Origin: Microvirga puerhi
GTDB taxonomy: Bacteria; Pseudomonadota; Alphaproteobacteria; Rhizobiales; Beijerinckiaceae
Assembly (NCBI RefSeq): GCF_020089865.1
Contig: NZ_JAIRBM010000005.1
Location: 250,126-314,125, forward strand
Reading direction: 5' to 3'
DNA: 64,000 bases
The translations under genes and the position numbers were made by a program. Shown piece after piece: positions 1-7,905 of the stretch. Every line of letters starts with the position of its first letter. Within the stretch, counting starts at the first letter, position 1. The notes beneath the pieces were generated by a model that saw nothing but the letters and a program-made list of their open reading frames with translations, did not search any database and had not been told where the DNA came from.

Positions 1-1944
1 CCGGGCACGGTGGATGGCGTCGGGATTCACGTTCGCTCCGATCTCCTGAGCCACATCCGCCTCGTTGGGCAAGGTCAGCACAAGCGCCGCGAAGGCGGGG
101 TCACGACGGGCGTCGCTCTCGAGGAAGGTGCGAAGGGCCGCGGCCAGTCGGTCGAAGTCGCCATCGGGAACGGAGGTGCGTTCCGCCAGTCCGATCAGGA
201 GACGCATGGCCACGGTCTGCGCCGCCTGCCAGCGGTTGAATGCATCCGTATCGTGGCGCAGCAGAACGAGAAGGTCGTCGTTCGTGAGATCGAGCGACGT
301 TCGGACGGGCGCGGAGAAGTCCCGGAATACGGATGGCACCGGTCGCGACGTGACGCCGGAGAAGCTCAGGCTGTCCTGCGCCCTGTCCAGCATGAACACG
401 CCTTGGGGGCTGACGCGCTCGCTTGTTGCCGTCAGGCTGCTTCCATCTTGCGCGACAAGACCGATCGCCACCGGGATCGCCATGGGCTCCTTGGACGGCT
501 GGCCCGGGGTCGGCGCCGTCGCTTGCGCGAAATCGAGCCGGTATGTCTGCGCAGCTTCGTCATAGGTACTGCGGATGGTCACCCGTGGTGTGCCGGCCTG
601 CGAATACCAGCGCGCGAAATGGCTCAAATCCCGGCCGGTCACGGTCGCGAAAGCGTCGAGAAAATTCTCGACGGTCGCCGCCGTGCCATCGCAGCGGTCG
701 AAATAGAGGTCCATGCCGCGCCGGAAGTCCCCCTCGCCGATGATCGTCTTGAGCATGCGGACGATCTCCGCGCCCTTTTCGTAGACGGTCGCCGTATAGA
801 AGTTGTTGATCTCGCGGTATTGCTGCGGACGCACCGGATGGGCGAGGGGGCTTGCATCCTCGGCGAATTGCCGGGCGCGCAGGGTCTTGACCTCGGCGAT
901 GCGGTGGACGGGGCGGGAGCGCTCGTCGGAGGAGAATTCCTGGTCACGGAAGACGGTTAGCCCTTCCTTAAGGCAGAGCTGGAACCAGTCGCGGCAGGTG
1001 ACGCGGTTGCCGGACCAGTTATGAAAATACTCGTGCGCGATGATCGCCTCGATATTGGCGTAGTCCGCATCGGTCGCGGTCTCGGGGCTCGCCAGCACGT
1101 ATTTGTCGTTGAAGATGTTGAGGCCCTTGTTCTCCATCGCACCCATGTTGAAGTCCGAGACGGCGACGATGTTGAACTCGTCGAGATCGTATTCCCGACC
1201 GAAGACCCGCTCGTCCCAGCGCATGGAGCGTTCCAGGGCATCGAGCGCATAATGGGCGCGATCCTCCTTGCCGGGCTCGACATAGACCTTGAGCCGAACG
1301 GCGCGGCCGCTCATCGTGGTGAAGGACTTGCCCACATGGCCGAGCCGACCGCCCACGAGCGCGAAAAGATAGGACGGCTTGGGATGCGGATCGTGCCATA
1401 TGGCGAAGTGCCGGTTCGTCCCCTCGATCGCGCCGCTCTCTACCGGATTACCGTTGCCGAGCAGAACCGGAGCCTCGTCCCGGTCGGCCTCGATCCGGGT
1501 CGTATAGACGGAGAGGATGTCGGGACGATCCAGGAAGTAGGTGATGCGCCGGAAGCCGTCCGCCTCGCACTGCGTGCAGTAATTGCCGCTGGAGCGATAA
1601 AGGCCCATCAGCTTGGTATTGGCCGTGGGGTCGAGCTCCGTCTCGATCTCCAGGGTAAAGGCTTGGCGCGGCGGCTGGCTGATGCTGAGGAATTGCGGGC
1701 CCGTCTCATATTCACCACTCGGCAGCGCGCGGCCGTCGAGGCTTACGGACCTGAGATTCAATTCATCGCCGTCGAGCACGAGCGGTGCATCCGCACGCCC
1801 CTCCGGGTTGGGGCGGATGGTCAGCGTGGCTTTCACGCGCGTCGCATGCGGGTCGAGCCTCACGTCCAGCTCGACCCGGTCGATCAGGAAATCGCTCGGC
1901 CGATAGTCTTTCAGCTGGATGATCTTGGACTCGTCGGGGCGCAT
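1..1944 (-). CDS. pepN: Aminopeptidase N (M1 family), 3' end outside window
   Basis: This is a zinc metallo-aminopeptidase that removes N-terminal residues from peptides in the cytoplasm. The open frame runs from ATG at 1944 off the left edge, giving 648 of the roughly 880 residues usual for bacterial PepN. The substrate-recognition motif GAMENKG lies at residues 268-274. The zinc site HEYFHNW begins at residue 304, with His304, Glu305, His308 and, 19 residues further on, Glu327 in LKEG. The N-terminal sequence KDYRPSDFLIDRVELDV is typical of the PepN N-terminal domain. The C-terminal helical domain and the stop codon are not visible. The gene is monocistronic as far as can be seen. Confidence 0.96.
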   Translation of the reverse strand, partial: MRPDESKIIQLKDYRPSDFLIDRVELDVRLDPHATRVKATLTIRPNPEGRADAPLVLDGDELNLRSVSLDGRALPSGEYETGPQFLSISQPPRQAFTLEIETELDPTANTKLMGLYRSSGNYCTQCEADGFRRITYFLDRPDILSVYTTRIEADRDEAPVLLGNGNPVESGAIEGTNRHFAIWHDPHPKPSYLFALVGGRLGHVGKSFTTMSGRAVRLKVYVEPGKEDRAHYALDALERSMRWDERVFGREYDLDEFNIVAVSDFNMGAMENKGLNIFNDKYVLASPETATDADYANIEAIIAHEYFHNWSGNRVTCRDWFQLCLKEGLTVFRDQEFSSDERSRPVHRIAEVKTLRARQFAEDASPLAHPVRPQQYREINNFYTATVYEKGAEIVRMLKTIIGEGDFRRGMDLYFDRCDGTAATVENFLDAFATVTGRDLSHFARWYSQAGTPRVTIRSTYDEAAQTYRLDFAQATAPTPGQPSKEPMAIPVAIGLVAQDGSSLTATSERVSPQGVFMLDRAQDSLSFSGVTSRPVPSVFRDFSAPVRTSLDLTNDDLLVLLRHDTDAFNRWQAAQTVAMRLLIGLAERTSVPDGDFDRLAAALRTFLESDARRDPAFAALVLTLPNEADVAQEIGANVNPDAIHRAR

Positions 1945-2180
1945 GCGGGCTCACTTTAGTGAAATGATGTTGCGATTTAGGGCCCGTGCCGGATCCTGCA
2001 AGGCTCAAGCAGAGGAAGGCAGGCAAAAGTAAACGACTTCTGAACAAATGGCGTGGAATGGCTTAAATCGAAAGGTCGCAGTGCGGAGTATGCCAATCGT
2101 CTCGTGATTAAAGGCTGATGGATGATTCTTGTCGGGCGCGACGGGTTGGGCGGGACGCCTGCGGTTCGGAACCAGCATAG
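1945..2180. other. Intergenic region upstream of pepN, no gene seen
   Basis: This stretch lies between the start of pepN and the terminator of the first RTX gene. It should carry the pepN promoter on the minus strand. I see no convincing promoter boxes and no supported coding sequence. Confidence 0.4.
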
Positions 2181-2208
2181 AAAAAGGCGCGGCCGAAAGG
2201 CCGCGCCC
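2181..2208 (-). terminator. Rho-independent terminator of the first RTX gene
   Basis: On the minus strand GGCGCGGCC and GGCCGCGCC arms close on a short TTTC-type loop and are followed by a run of five T. It lies 44 bases past the stop of the RTX gene at 2252. A very similar GGCGCGGC hairpin ends the paralogous gene at 4339. Confidence 0.85.
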
Positions 2209-2251
2209 TTGTCTATCTCAGCGTCGCCTGTTCCGGCGACGCATGTTCCGC

Positions 2252-3955
2252 TTACACGAACTGGAAGTCGGAGGCGGCGAGCGCCGACAGCTGCACATGC
2301 TTGAGCAGGATGTCGAGGCCGGAGCGGGCAATCAGCACATCGTCGCCTTGCTGCACCGCCCCGGCCTTGATCGCGGCAAAGTCCTTGAACAGGCTGGTCG
2401 AGAGCTGAATGTGATCCTCGCCATGCTTGAAGTCGTTGAGGATCGCATGCTGCGTCGTCGCCCAGATCGCAAACAGATCGTTGCCTGAACCGCCCTCCAG
2501 GATATCGGTACCCCAGTCGGCGATCAGCGTGTCGTTGCCTTCCCGGCCAAACAGCAGGTCGTTGCCGCCAAAGCCGATCAAGAGGTCGCCGCCACCGCAG
2601 CCGTCGAGGATGTTGTCGTTGTTGTCACCTTCGAGCCAGTCGCCGCCTGAACCGCCACTGACATTCTCGAAGCCGGAGATCACATCGCCCTGGGCAATGT
2701 CGCCGGAGGCGCTGTTCGCCCACAGCTTCACGGTGACGCCACCTTGCGCATCGAAATAGCTCAAGGTGTCGTTGCCGGCGCCACCGTTGAGGCTGTCGGC
2801 ACCGGCGCCGCCATAGACGATGTCGTTGCCCGATCCGGCCTCGATGACATCGTTGCCGTCACCGCCAAGCAGCGAGTCGTTGCCGTCACCGCCGTTGAGG
2901 CTGTCGTTGCCGGCCCCGCCAGAGACGGTGTCGTTGCCTTCGAGTGCGAAGATGAGGTTGTTGCCAGCATTACCGGCGAGCACGTTGTCGTAGCAGTTGC
3001 CGACGATGTTCACGTTGCCAGTGCCGTCGAGGATGACGTTCTCGATCGCCCAGGCGGCGATGTTGAAATCGACGGTCGAGTGCACCGTATCGTTGCCCTC
3101 GTTGCCGAGCTCGAACACCACGTCACCGACGTTATCGACATAGTAGGTGTCGTCGCCGGCACCGCCCGCCATGGTGTCGGCACCCGTGCCGCCGTCGAGA
3201 ATGTCGTTGCCAGCGCCGGCATCGAGTCGGTCATTGCCGATACCGCCATTGAGCATATCGTCGCCAGCGCCGCCGTTGAGCGTATCGTTGCCAGCACCGC
3301 CTACCAGCAGACCGCCACCCGTGATGATGTCGTTGCCATCAGTGCCGAACAGAGATGTTACGATCACATAATTCTGTTGCGGCTCGTCGTGCCACTGTGG
3401 AATGACAAGCAGCACCTTATGGGCCACTGGTCCTTCGTCGCGAATATAGGGGGCCGCTCCGTCGTCAATATTCAGAAAGAAATCCGGAATGTGACCATCG
3501 GGAATGTAATTGTGAACCCTTTGATATTCCAGGTCTAGCACATCAGGGGTAAGATGTGGCAGAATAGGATCGACCTGATAATCATATTCTTGACCTTCAT
3601 AGTGATGATTTAATTCAAAGGGACCCTGAAAATAAAAGTAAAGAGGACCGTCCTCATTCTGGATGACACCTGAATCGGGATCTATGCCGGCGTAGTCCGG
3701 TATTCCATCTCTATTTGCATCTATGTATACTGTACCACCCTGATCAATTAGATATGTAATTCCGTCCTCGTCCGTGACAGATTCCCATCCATCGTCGACA
3801 TCACCGCCGTCTTCCGTGACACCACCCGAACCGCCTCCAGACTCAGTCCCGTTGGTGATCGGGCCGGACACGACATAGGTGCCGCCATAGCCGATGCCGC
3901 CGCCACCGCTGTTGTCGAAGAACGCTTCCAGCGCTTGTTCGAGTGAGAAAGTCAT
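2252..3955 (-). CDS. RTX calcium-binding exoprotein, paralogue 1
   Basis: This is a predicted secreted protein of 567 residues with hemolysin-type nonapeptide repeats (GGxGxDxLx) that bind Ca2+ as a parallel beta-roll. I chose ATG 3955 because a GGGGTAG ribosome site lies 2 bases upstream; the frame stays open further upstream to 4261. There is no Sec signal peptide, as expected for type I secretion with a C-terminal signal. A Gly-rich linker and an EF-hand-like DANRDGIPD occur near residues 40-85. RTX blocks span about residues 200-290 and 340-480. The last ~170 residues nearly duplicate the neighbouring RTX protein and end in ASDFQFV. The unique N-terminal part is distinctly more AT-rich than the repeats. 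No enzymatic domain is recognised, and no HlyB/HlyD/TolC genes are nearby. Confidence 0.85.
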   Translation of the reverse strand: MTFSLEQALEAFFDNSGGGGIGYGGTYVVSGPITNGTESGGGSGGVTEDGGDVDDGWESVTDEDGITYLIDQGGTVYIDANRDGIPDYAGIDPDSGVIQNEDGPLYFYFQGPFELNHHYEGQEYDYQVDPILPHLTPDVLDLEYQRVHNYIPDGHIPDFFLNIDDGAAPYIRDEGPVAHKVLLVIPQWHDEPQQNYVIVTSLFGTDGNDIITGGGLLVGGAGNDTLNGGAGDDMLNGGIGNDRLDAGAGNDILDGGTGADTMAGGAGDDTYYVDNVGDVVFELGNEGNDTVHSTVDFNIAAWAIENVILDGTGNVNIVGNCYDNVLAGNAGNNLIFALEGNDTVSGGAGNDSLNGGDGNDSLLGGDGNDVIEAGSGNDIVYGGAGADSLNGGAGNDTLSYFDAQGGVTVKLWANSASGDIAQGDVISGFENVSGGSGGDWLEGDNNDNILDGCGGGDLLIGFGGNDLLFGREGNDTLIADWGTDILEGGSGNDLFAIWATTQHAILNDFKHGEDHIQLSTSLFKDFAAIKAGAVQQGDDVLIARSGLDILLKHVQLSALAASDFQFV

Positions 3956-4264
3956 CGCTACCCCCGTGTTGCCGACCCGTCCCATGACCAGTCGCGCGAT
4001 CGCCCCGAACGCGCCGCTCAGGACAATACATGTTGTATCATTTCCTATCATGGTCAAGGTGTGCTGGCGCACTCGCGCACGTCCATTCGCGCGACAGGAC
4101 ATGCCTAAGTTGCAGTCGCCAAACGTCAGTCCGCAGGAGACGTTGTAGCGCCGACCATCAACCGCTCGCACTCGCTTCGATACCCAATCTGATGCCTTGC
4201 GCGTCTGCAAAGATTTGCGTGCGACGATGCCATCTCGATGGCGTCGATCTCGCTCCCGCACAGC
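3956..4264. other. Region upstream of RTX paralogue 1
   Basis: This gap of about 310 bases separates the paralogue 1 start from the terminator of paralogue 2. The RTX frame is open through it, but codon use and the ribosome site argue that translation starts at 3955. It probably holds the promoter of paralogue 1. I see no separate gene. Confidence 0.4.
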
Positions 4265-4295
4265 AAAAAAAGCGCGGCCATGAGGGCCGCGCCTT
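4265..4295 (-). terminator. Rho-independent terminator of the second RTX gene
   Basis: Read on the minus strand, GCGCGGCC and GGCCGCGC arms are followed by seven T. It lies about 45 bases past the stop at 4339, the same arrangement as at paralogue 1. This suggests that gene and terminator were duplicated together. Confidence 0.88.
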
Positions 4296-4338
4296 TCTTC
4301 GTTTCATGATCGCCTTTTCAGACGGCGGGTTATCTCGC

Positions 4339-5619
4339 TTACACGAACTGGAAGTCAGAGGCGGTGAGCGTTGCGAGCTGGACGTTCTTCAACGTGATGT
4401 CGAGATGAGCACCGGTGATCACCACGTCGGCGCCGTGCTGCACCGCCGCCGCCTTGATGGCAGCAAAGTTCGCGAACAGGTTGGTCGCGAGCTGGATGTG
4501 ATCCTGTCCGTGCGCGAAGTCGTTGAGGATCGCATGATCGATCGTCGCCCAGATCGCAAACAGGTCCGAACCCGAGCCGCCTTCGAGGATGTCGGTGCCC
4601 CAGTCGGCAATCAGCGTGTCGTTGCCTTCCCGGCCGAGCAGCAGGTCGTTGCCGCCCAGACCGATCAGCAGATCGCCGCCACCGCAGCCGTCGAGGACAT
4701 TGTCATTGTTGTCGCCCTCGAGCCAGTCACCACCGGCGCCGCCGCTGACATCCTGGAAATGGGCGATGGTGTCGCCCTGCGCGATATCGCCCGACACGCT
4801 GTTCGCCCACAGCTTCACCGTCACGCCACCTTGAGCATCGAAGTAGCTTAAGGTATTACGGCCCGCACCACCGTCGAGATGATCGGCGCCGGCGCCGCCA
4901 TAGATGATGTCGCTGCCGTCTCCGCCGTCGATCCAGTCGTTGCCGCCACCCCCGAGCAGCGAGTCGTTGCCTTTGCCGCCGTCGATGGTCTCGCTGCCGG
5001 CGTAGCCGACGATCGTATCGTTGCCCATGCCGCCATAGATGAGGCCGGCCTCATGGAAATAGTCGTCGCCGGTCGAGCCGACGAACACCTCGGTGTTGAG
5101 ATAATAGCCATTGTCAAATTTGAAAACGGCATCGAACTGTTGAACGGTCGTTCCGCCATCGACTGTCCCACCGTCGGGCGTTCCACCATCGCTGCCGCCG
5201 GAGCTGCCGCCATTGCTGGCGCCGCCAGCCCCGCCATCGATGCTTCCGTGAGACGTGGGAGTCGTCGTCGATAGGAGCTGATAACGGCTATGGAACGTGA
5301 AATCGGGGCTAGCCGTTTCCACGCCGTTGGGGCCTGTCTCCAACCGATAGGCCAGGTTGGCATTCGGATAATCGGGATCGACGGCATAACGGTGGCCGTC
5401 GAGTTCGTAGACGTCATAGATCTTCGTCCCGATATGAATCTGGTCGACACGGGTTAGGCCGGAGCTTCCGCCCCCCGATCCTCCGTCGGAGCTGGAGCCG
5501 CTTCCGGAGCTGCTTCCGCTACCGCCGTCGGTGGCGCTCGAAGGTCCACTTGCCAAGGGTGTTCCGGCCAGCACGCGCTGTTCGGTTGCTGCCATCTCGT
5601 CCCAGAGATTGTAAGTCAT
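4339..5619 (-). CDS. RTX calcium-binding exoprotein, paralogue 2
   Basis: This 426-residue protein starts at ATG 5619, preceded by a good GAGGAG ribosome site. It lacks a Sec signal. The N-terminal third is rich in Ser and Gly, with linkers near residues 25-50 and 140-170, around a small unique domain (IHIGTKIYDVYELDG). Hemolysin-type Ca-binding nonapeptides follow from about residue 195. From about residue 254 to the end it nearly matches paralogue 1, including the FDAQGGVTVKLWANS block, the DILEGGSG repeat and the ASDFQFV end. It is probably exported by a type I system encoded elsewhere. The function of the unique part is unknown; matrix, S-layer or adhesin roles are guesses. Confidence 0.85.
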   Translation of the reverse strand: MTYNLWDEMAATEQRVLAGTPLASGPSSATDGGSGSSSGSGSSSDGGSGGGSSGLTRVDQIHIGTKIYDVYELDGHRYAVDPDYPNANLAYRLETGPNGVETASPDFTFHSRYQLLSTTTPTSHGSIDGGAGGASNGGSSGGSDGGTPDGGTVDGGTTVQQFDAVFKFDNGYYLNTEVFVGSTGDDYFHEAGLIYGGMGNDTIVGYAGSETIDGGKGNDSLLGGGGNDWIDGGDGSDIIYGGAGADHLDGGAGRNTLSYFDAQGGVTVKLWANSVSGDIAQGDTIAHFQDVSGGAGGDWLEGDNNDNVLDGCGGGDLLIGLGGNDLLLGREGNDTLIADWGTDILEGGSGSDLFAIWATIDHAILNDFAHGQDHIQLATNLFANFAAIKAAAVQHGADVVITGAHLDITLKNVQLATLTASDFQFV

Positions 5620-5849
5620 CTGTGATGTCTCCTCGTTAGGTCAAGCGGGGACCCTTCCTCTCGAAAGGTCACTCCCAGAAAGCAATGATATGTCATTGCA
5701 TAAGAGTAGCAAGGGTGAATGCCCCATGACTGTGATGTCCCATCGGAAACCGCAGGGTGAAGTTGTGGCTCAGAAGCCTGTCATTGGTTGATTTTGTCTT
5801 GACCTCCGCTGCCGTTGCGCCATCACTCGTGCGCCACACGGAGACACAA

Positions 5850-6293
5850 ATGCACTATCTGCACACGATGGTTCGCGTCTCGAACCTCGATCAATCCCTC
5901 GATTTCTTCTGCAACAAGCTCGGCATGGTGGAGACCCGCCGGATTGAGAACGAGAAGGGGCGATTCACGCTCGTGTTCCTCGCCGCCGATGAGGATGCCA
6001 AGCGTGCCGCCGCGGGCGAGCGGGTGCCACTCCTTGAGCTCACTCATAACTGGGACGAGCATGAATATGCGGGCGGGCGCAATTTCGGTCATCTCGCCTA
6101 TCGGGTGAAGGATATCTACGCCACCTGCCAGGCTCTGATGGATGCGGGCATCGTCATCAACCGGCCGCCGCGCGACGGGCATATGGCCTTCATCAGGACG
6201 CCGGACAACATTTCCATTGAGCTGCTGCAGGAAGGCGAAGCCAGGCCGCCTCAGGAACCCTGGGTATCTATGCCGAATACCGGCACCTGGTAG
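5850..6293 (+). CDS. gloA: Lactoylglutathione lyase (glyoxalase I)
   Basis: Glyoxalase I converts the hemithioacetal of methylglyoxal and glutathione to S-lactoylglutathione in the cytoplasm. The 147-residue product has the four metal ligands of the family at His5, Glu63, His81 and Glu124. It also has the YAGGRNFGHLAYRV segment and the NRPPRDG loop. I chose ATG 5850, which follows a GGAG site; the frame is open 93 bases further upstream. It is transcribed divergently from the RTX genes. The hairpin at 6377 probably ends it. Confidence 0.95.
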   Translation: MHYLHTMVRVSNLDQSLDFFCNKLGMVETRRIENEKGRFTLVFLAADEDAKRAAAGERVPLLELTHNWDEHEYAGGRNFGHLAYRVKDIYATCQALMDAGIVINRPPRDGHMAFIRTPDNISIELLQEGEARPPQEPWVSMPNTGTW

Positions 6294-6376
6294 GCATAAT
6301 CCTTATCGCTGGAACCCTTTGATCCGGGTTTTCTCTCAGGCGGGACATTCCCAAAAAGGCCTTGCCCCGCTCTTCG

Positions 6377-6402
6377 ACCCGGCCCACCATGGCGGGCCGG
6401 GT
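6377..6402 (+). terminator. Hairpin between gloA and xdhA
   Basis: ACCCGGCCC and GGGCCGGGT form a perfect 9-base stem around an 8-base loop, followed by TCTTCC, a weak T tract. It likely ends the gloA transcript just before the xdh operon. Confidence 0.55.
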
Positions 6403-6422
6403 TCTTCCGGCGGAGGATGATC

Positions 6423-7904
6423 GTGACACGAGAAGCGATCCGCTTTTGGCGGCATGGACGGCTGGTCGAGATTGCAGACTTTCACCCCCGCACCACGCTT
6501 CTGGATTACTTGAGACTGCAGCAGCGTCATTTCGGAACCAAGGAAGGTTGCGCCGAGGGCGATTGCGGGGCCTGTACAGTCGCGCTCGGTCGCGTGCGGG
6601 GTGGGCGCGTGCATTATGAGCCGGTCAATGCCTGCATTCTTCTGCTCGGGCAGGTGGATGGCGCCGAACTCGTGACCGTGGAAGATCTTGCCGTCGGCGG
6701 AAAGCTGCATCCGGTCCAGGCTGCGATGGCCGAGGGACATGGTTCGCAGTGCGGCTTCTGCACGCCCGGCATCGTCATGAGCCTCTTCACGCTCTATCAC
6801 GGCGGCGAGCAGCCTCCGAGCCGAGAGGCCGTCAATGATATGCTTGCCGGAAATCTCTGCCGCTGCACCGGCTATCGGCCCATCGTAGATGCCGCTCTGA
6901 AGGCTTGTGCCGACGAACCTGCCGATGCGTTCAGCGCGAATGGCGCGCGCATGGCGGAGAACCTAGCTGCCCTTGCCGACGGCCGGAATGTCTTCATCGG
7001 CAACGACCGATGCTTTTTCGCGGCGCCCGCCACGGAGGACTCTCTCGCTGCGCTTTACGCGCAACATCCCGATGCCACTCTCGTGGCTGGCAGCACGGAT
7101 GTCGGCCTCTGGGTGACGAAATCCATGGCGGATCTCGGGAAGGTCATCTGGCTCGGCCGCGTGGCGGGGCTCGACCTGATCGACGACGGCACCGAGACGC
7201 TCACCATCGGTGCAACTGCGACCCATGCGGAAGCCTTTTCCAGCCTGGCACGCATCGATCCCGATCTCGGCGAGATCATGCGCCGCTTCGGCTCGGTGCA
7301 GATTCGCGCCTCGGGAACGGTGGGCGGCAACATTGCCAACGGCTCGCCCATCGGCGATCTCGCGCCCGCTCTGATCGCGCTCGATGCCACCATCGAATTG
7401 CGGGGCGGCGCTGCGCTGCGCACGATCCCGCTCGAAAACTTCTTCATCGCCTATCGTCGACAGGATCGGGCCGCCGGCGAATATGTCCGGCGCATTCTCG
7501 TGCCGAAGCTCGCGGCGGATCAGGTCTTTCGCGCATTCAAGGTGACGAAGCGTTTCGACGAGGATATTTCCGCCGTCATGGCGGCCTTCCGCTTCACGCT
7601 CGACGGGCGCCGGATCGCCTCCGCACGCATCGCTTTCGGCGGCATGGCGGGGATCCCGAAGCGCGCCACGGAAACCGAGCGCGCTGTCGCGGGATTGTCG
7701 CTCGACGATCCTGGCCGCTGGGGCGAGGCGATGGCAGCGATCGCGCAGGATTTCCAGCCGATGGACGATCATCGCGCTTCGGCTGCCTATCGGGCGACAA
7801 TCGCTCGCAACCTTCTCCTCAAGGCTCTGAGCGAAGCCGCTTCCGGCGAGACCCACGCCACGCGGATCATCGGACGGCGCGAGACACTCGCGGCGGCGGA
7901 GTAG
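6423..7904 (+). CDS. xdhA: Xanthine dehydrogenase small subunit (2Fe-2S and FAD)
   Basis: This subunit passes electrons from the molybdenum centre through two 2Fe-2S clusters to FAD and NAD+ while hypoxanthine or xanthine is oxidised. Cluster ligands are visible at Cys43, Cys48, Cys51 and Cys71, and at Cys110, Cys113, Cys146 and Cys148. The FAD-binding domain follows from about residue 180 (VAGSTDVGLWVTK, GTVGGNIANGSPIGD). I prefer GTG 6423, six bases after GGAGG; ATG 6417 directly abuts that site. The length of 493 residues is normal for the two-subunit bacterial enzyme. It is the first gene of xdhABC, one base from xdhB. Confidence 0.95.
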   Translation: MTREAIRFWRHGRLVEIADFHPRTTLLDYLRLQQRHFGTKEGCAEGDCGACTVALGRVRGGRVHYEPVNACILLLGQVDGAELVTVEDLAVGGKLHPVQAAMAEGHGSQCGFCTPGIVMSLFTLYHGGEQPPSREAVNDMLAGNLCRCTGYRPIVDAALKACADEPADAFSANGARMAENLAALADGRNVFIGNDRCFFAAPATEDSLAALYAQHPDATLVAGSTDVGLWVTKSMADLGKVIWLGRVAGLDLIDDGTETLTIGATATHAEAFSSLARIDPDLGEIMRRFGSVQIRASGTVGGNIANGSPIGDLAPALIALDATIELRGGAALRTIPLENFFIAYRRQDRAAGEYVRRILVPKLAADQVFRAFKVTKRFDEDISAVMAAFRFTLDGRRIASARIAFGGMAGIPKRATETERAVAGLSLDDPGRWGEAMAAIAQDFQPMDDHRASAAYRATIARNLLLKALSEAASGETHATRIIGRRETLAAAE

Positions 7905-7905
7905 G

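Noticed and set aside
10-1959. Long plus-strand frames opposite aminopeptidase N
   Set aside because: The minus strand encodes the GAMENKG and HEYFH motifs in one continuous frame; the plus-strand frames have no recognisable domain.
2400-3360. Repeats in the RTX regions as possible DNA minisatellites
   Set aside because: They follow the 27-base period of Ca-binding nonapeptides within an intact reading frame.
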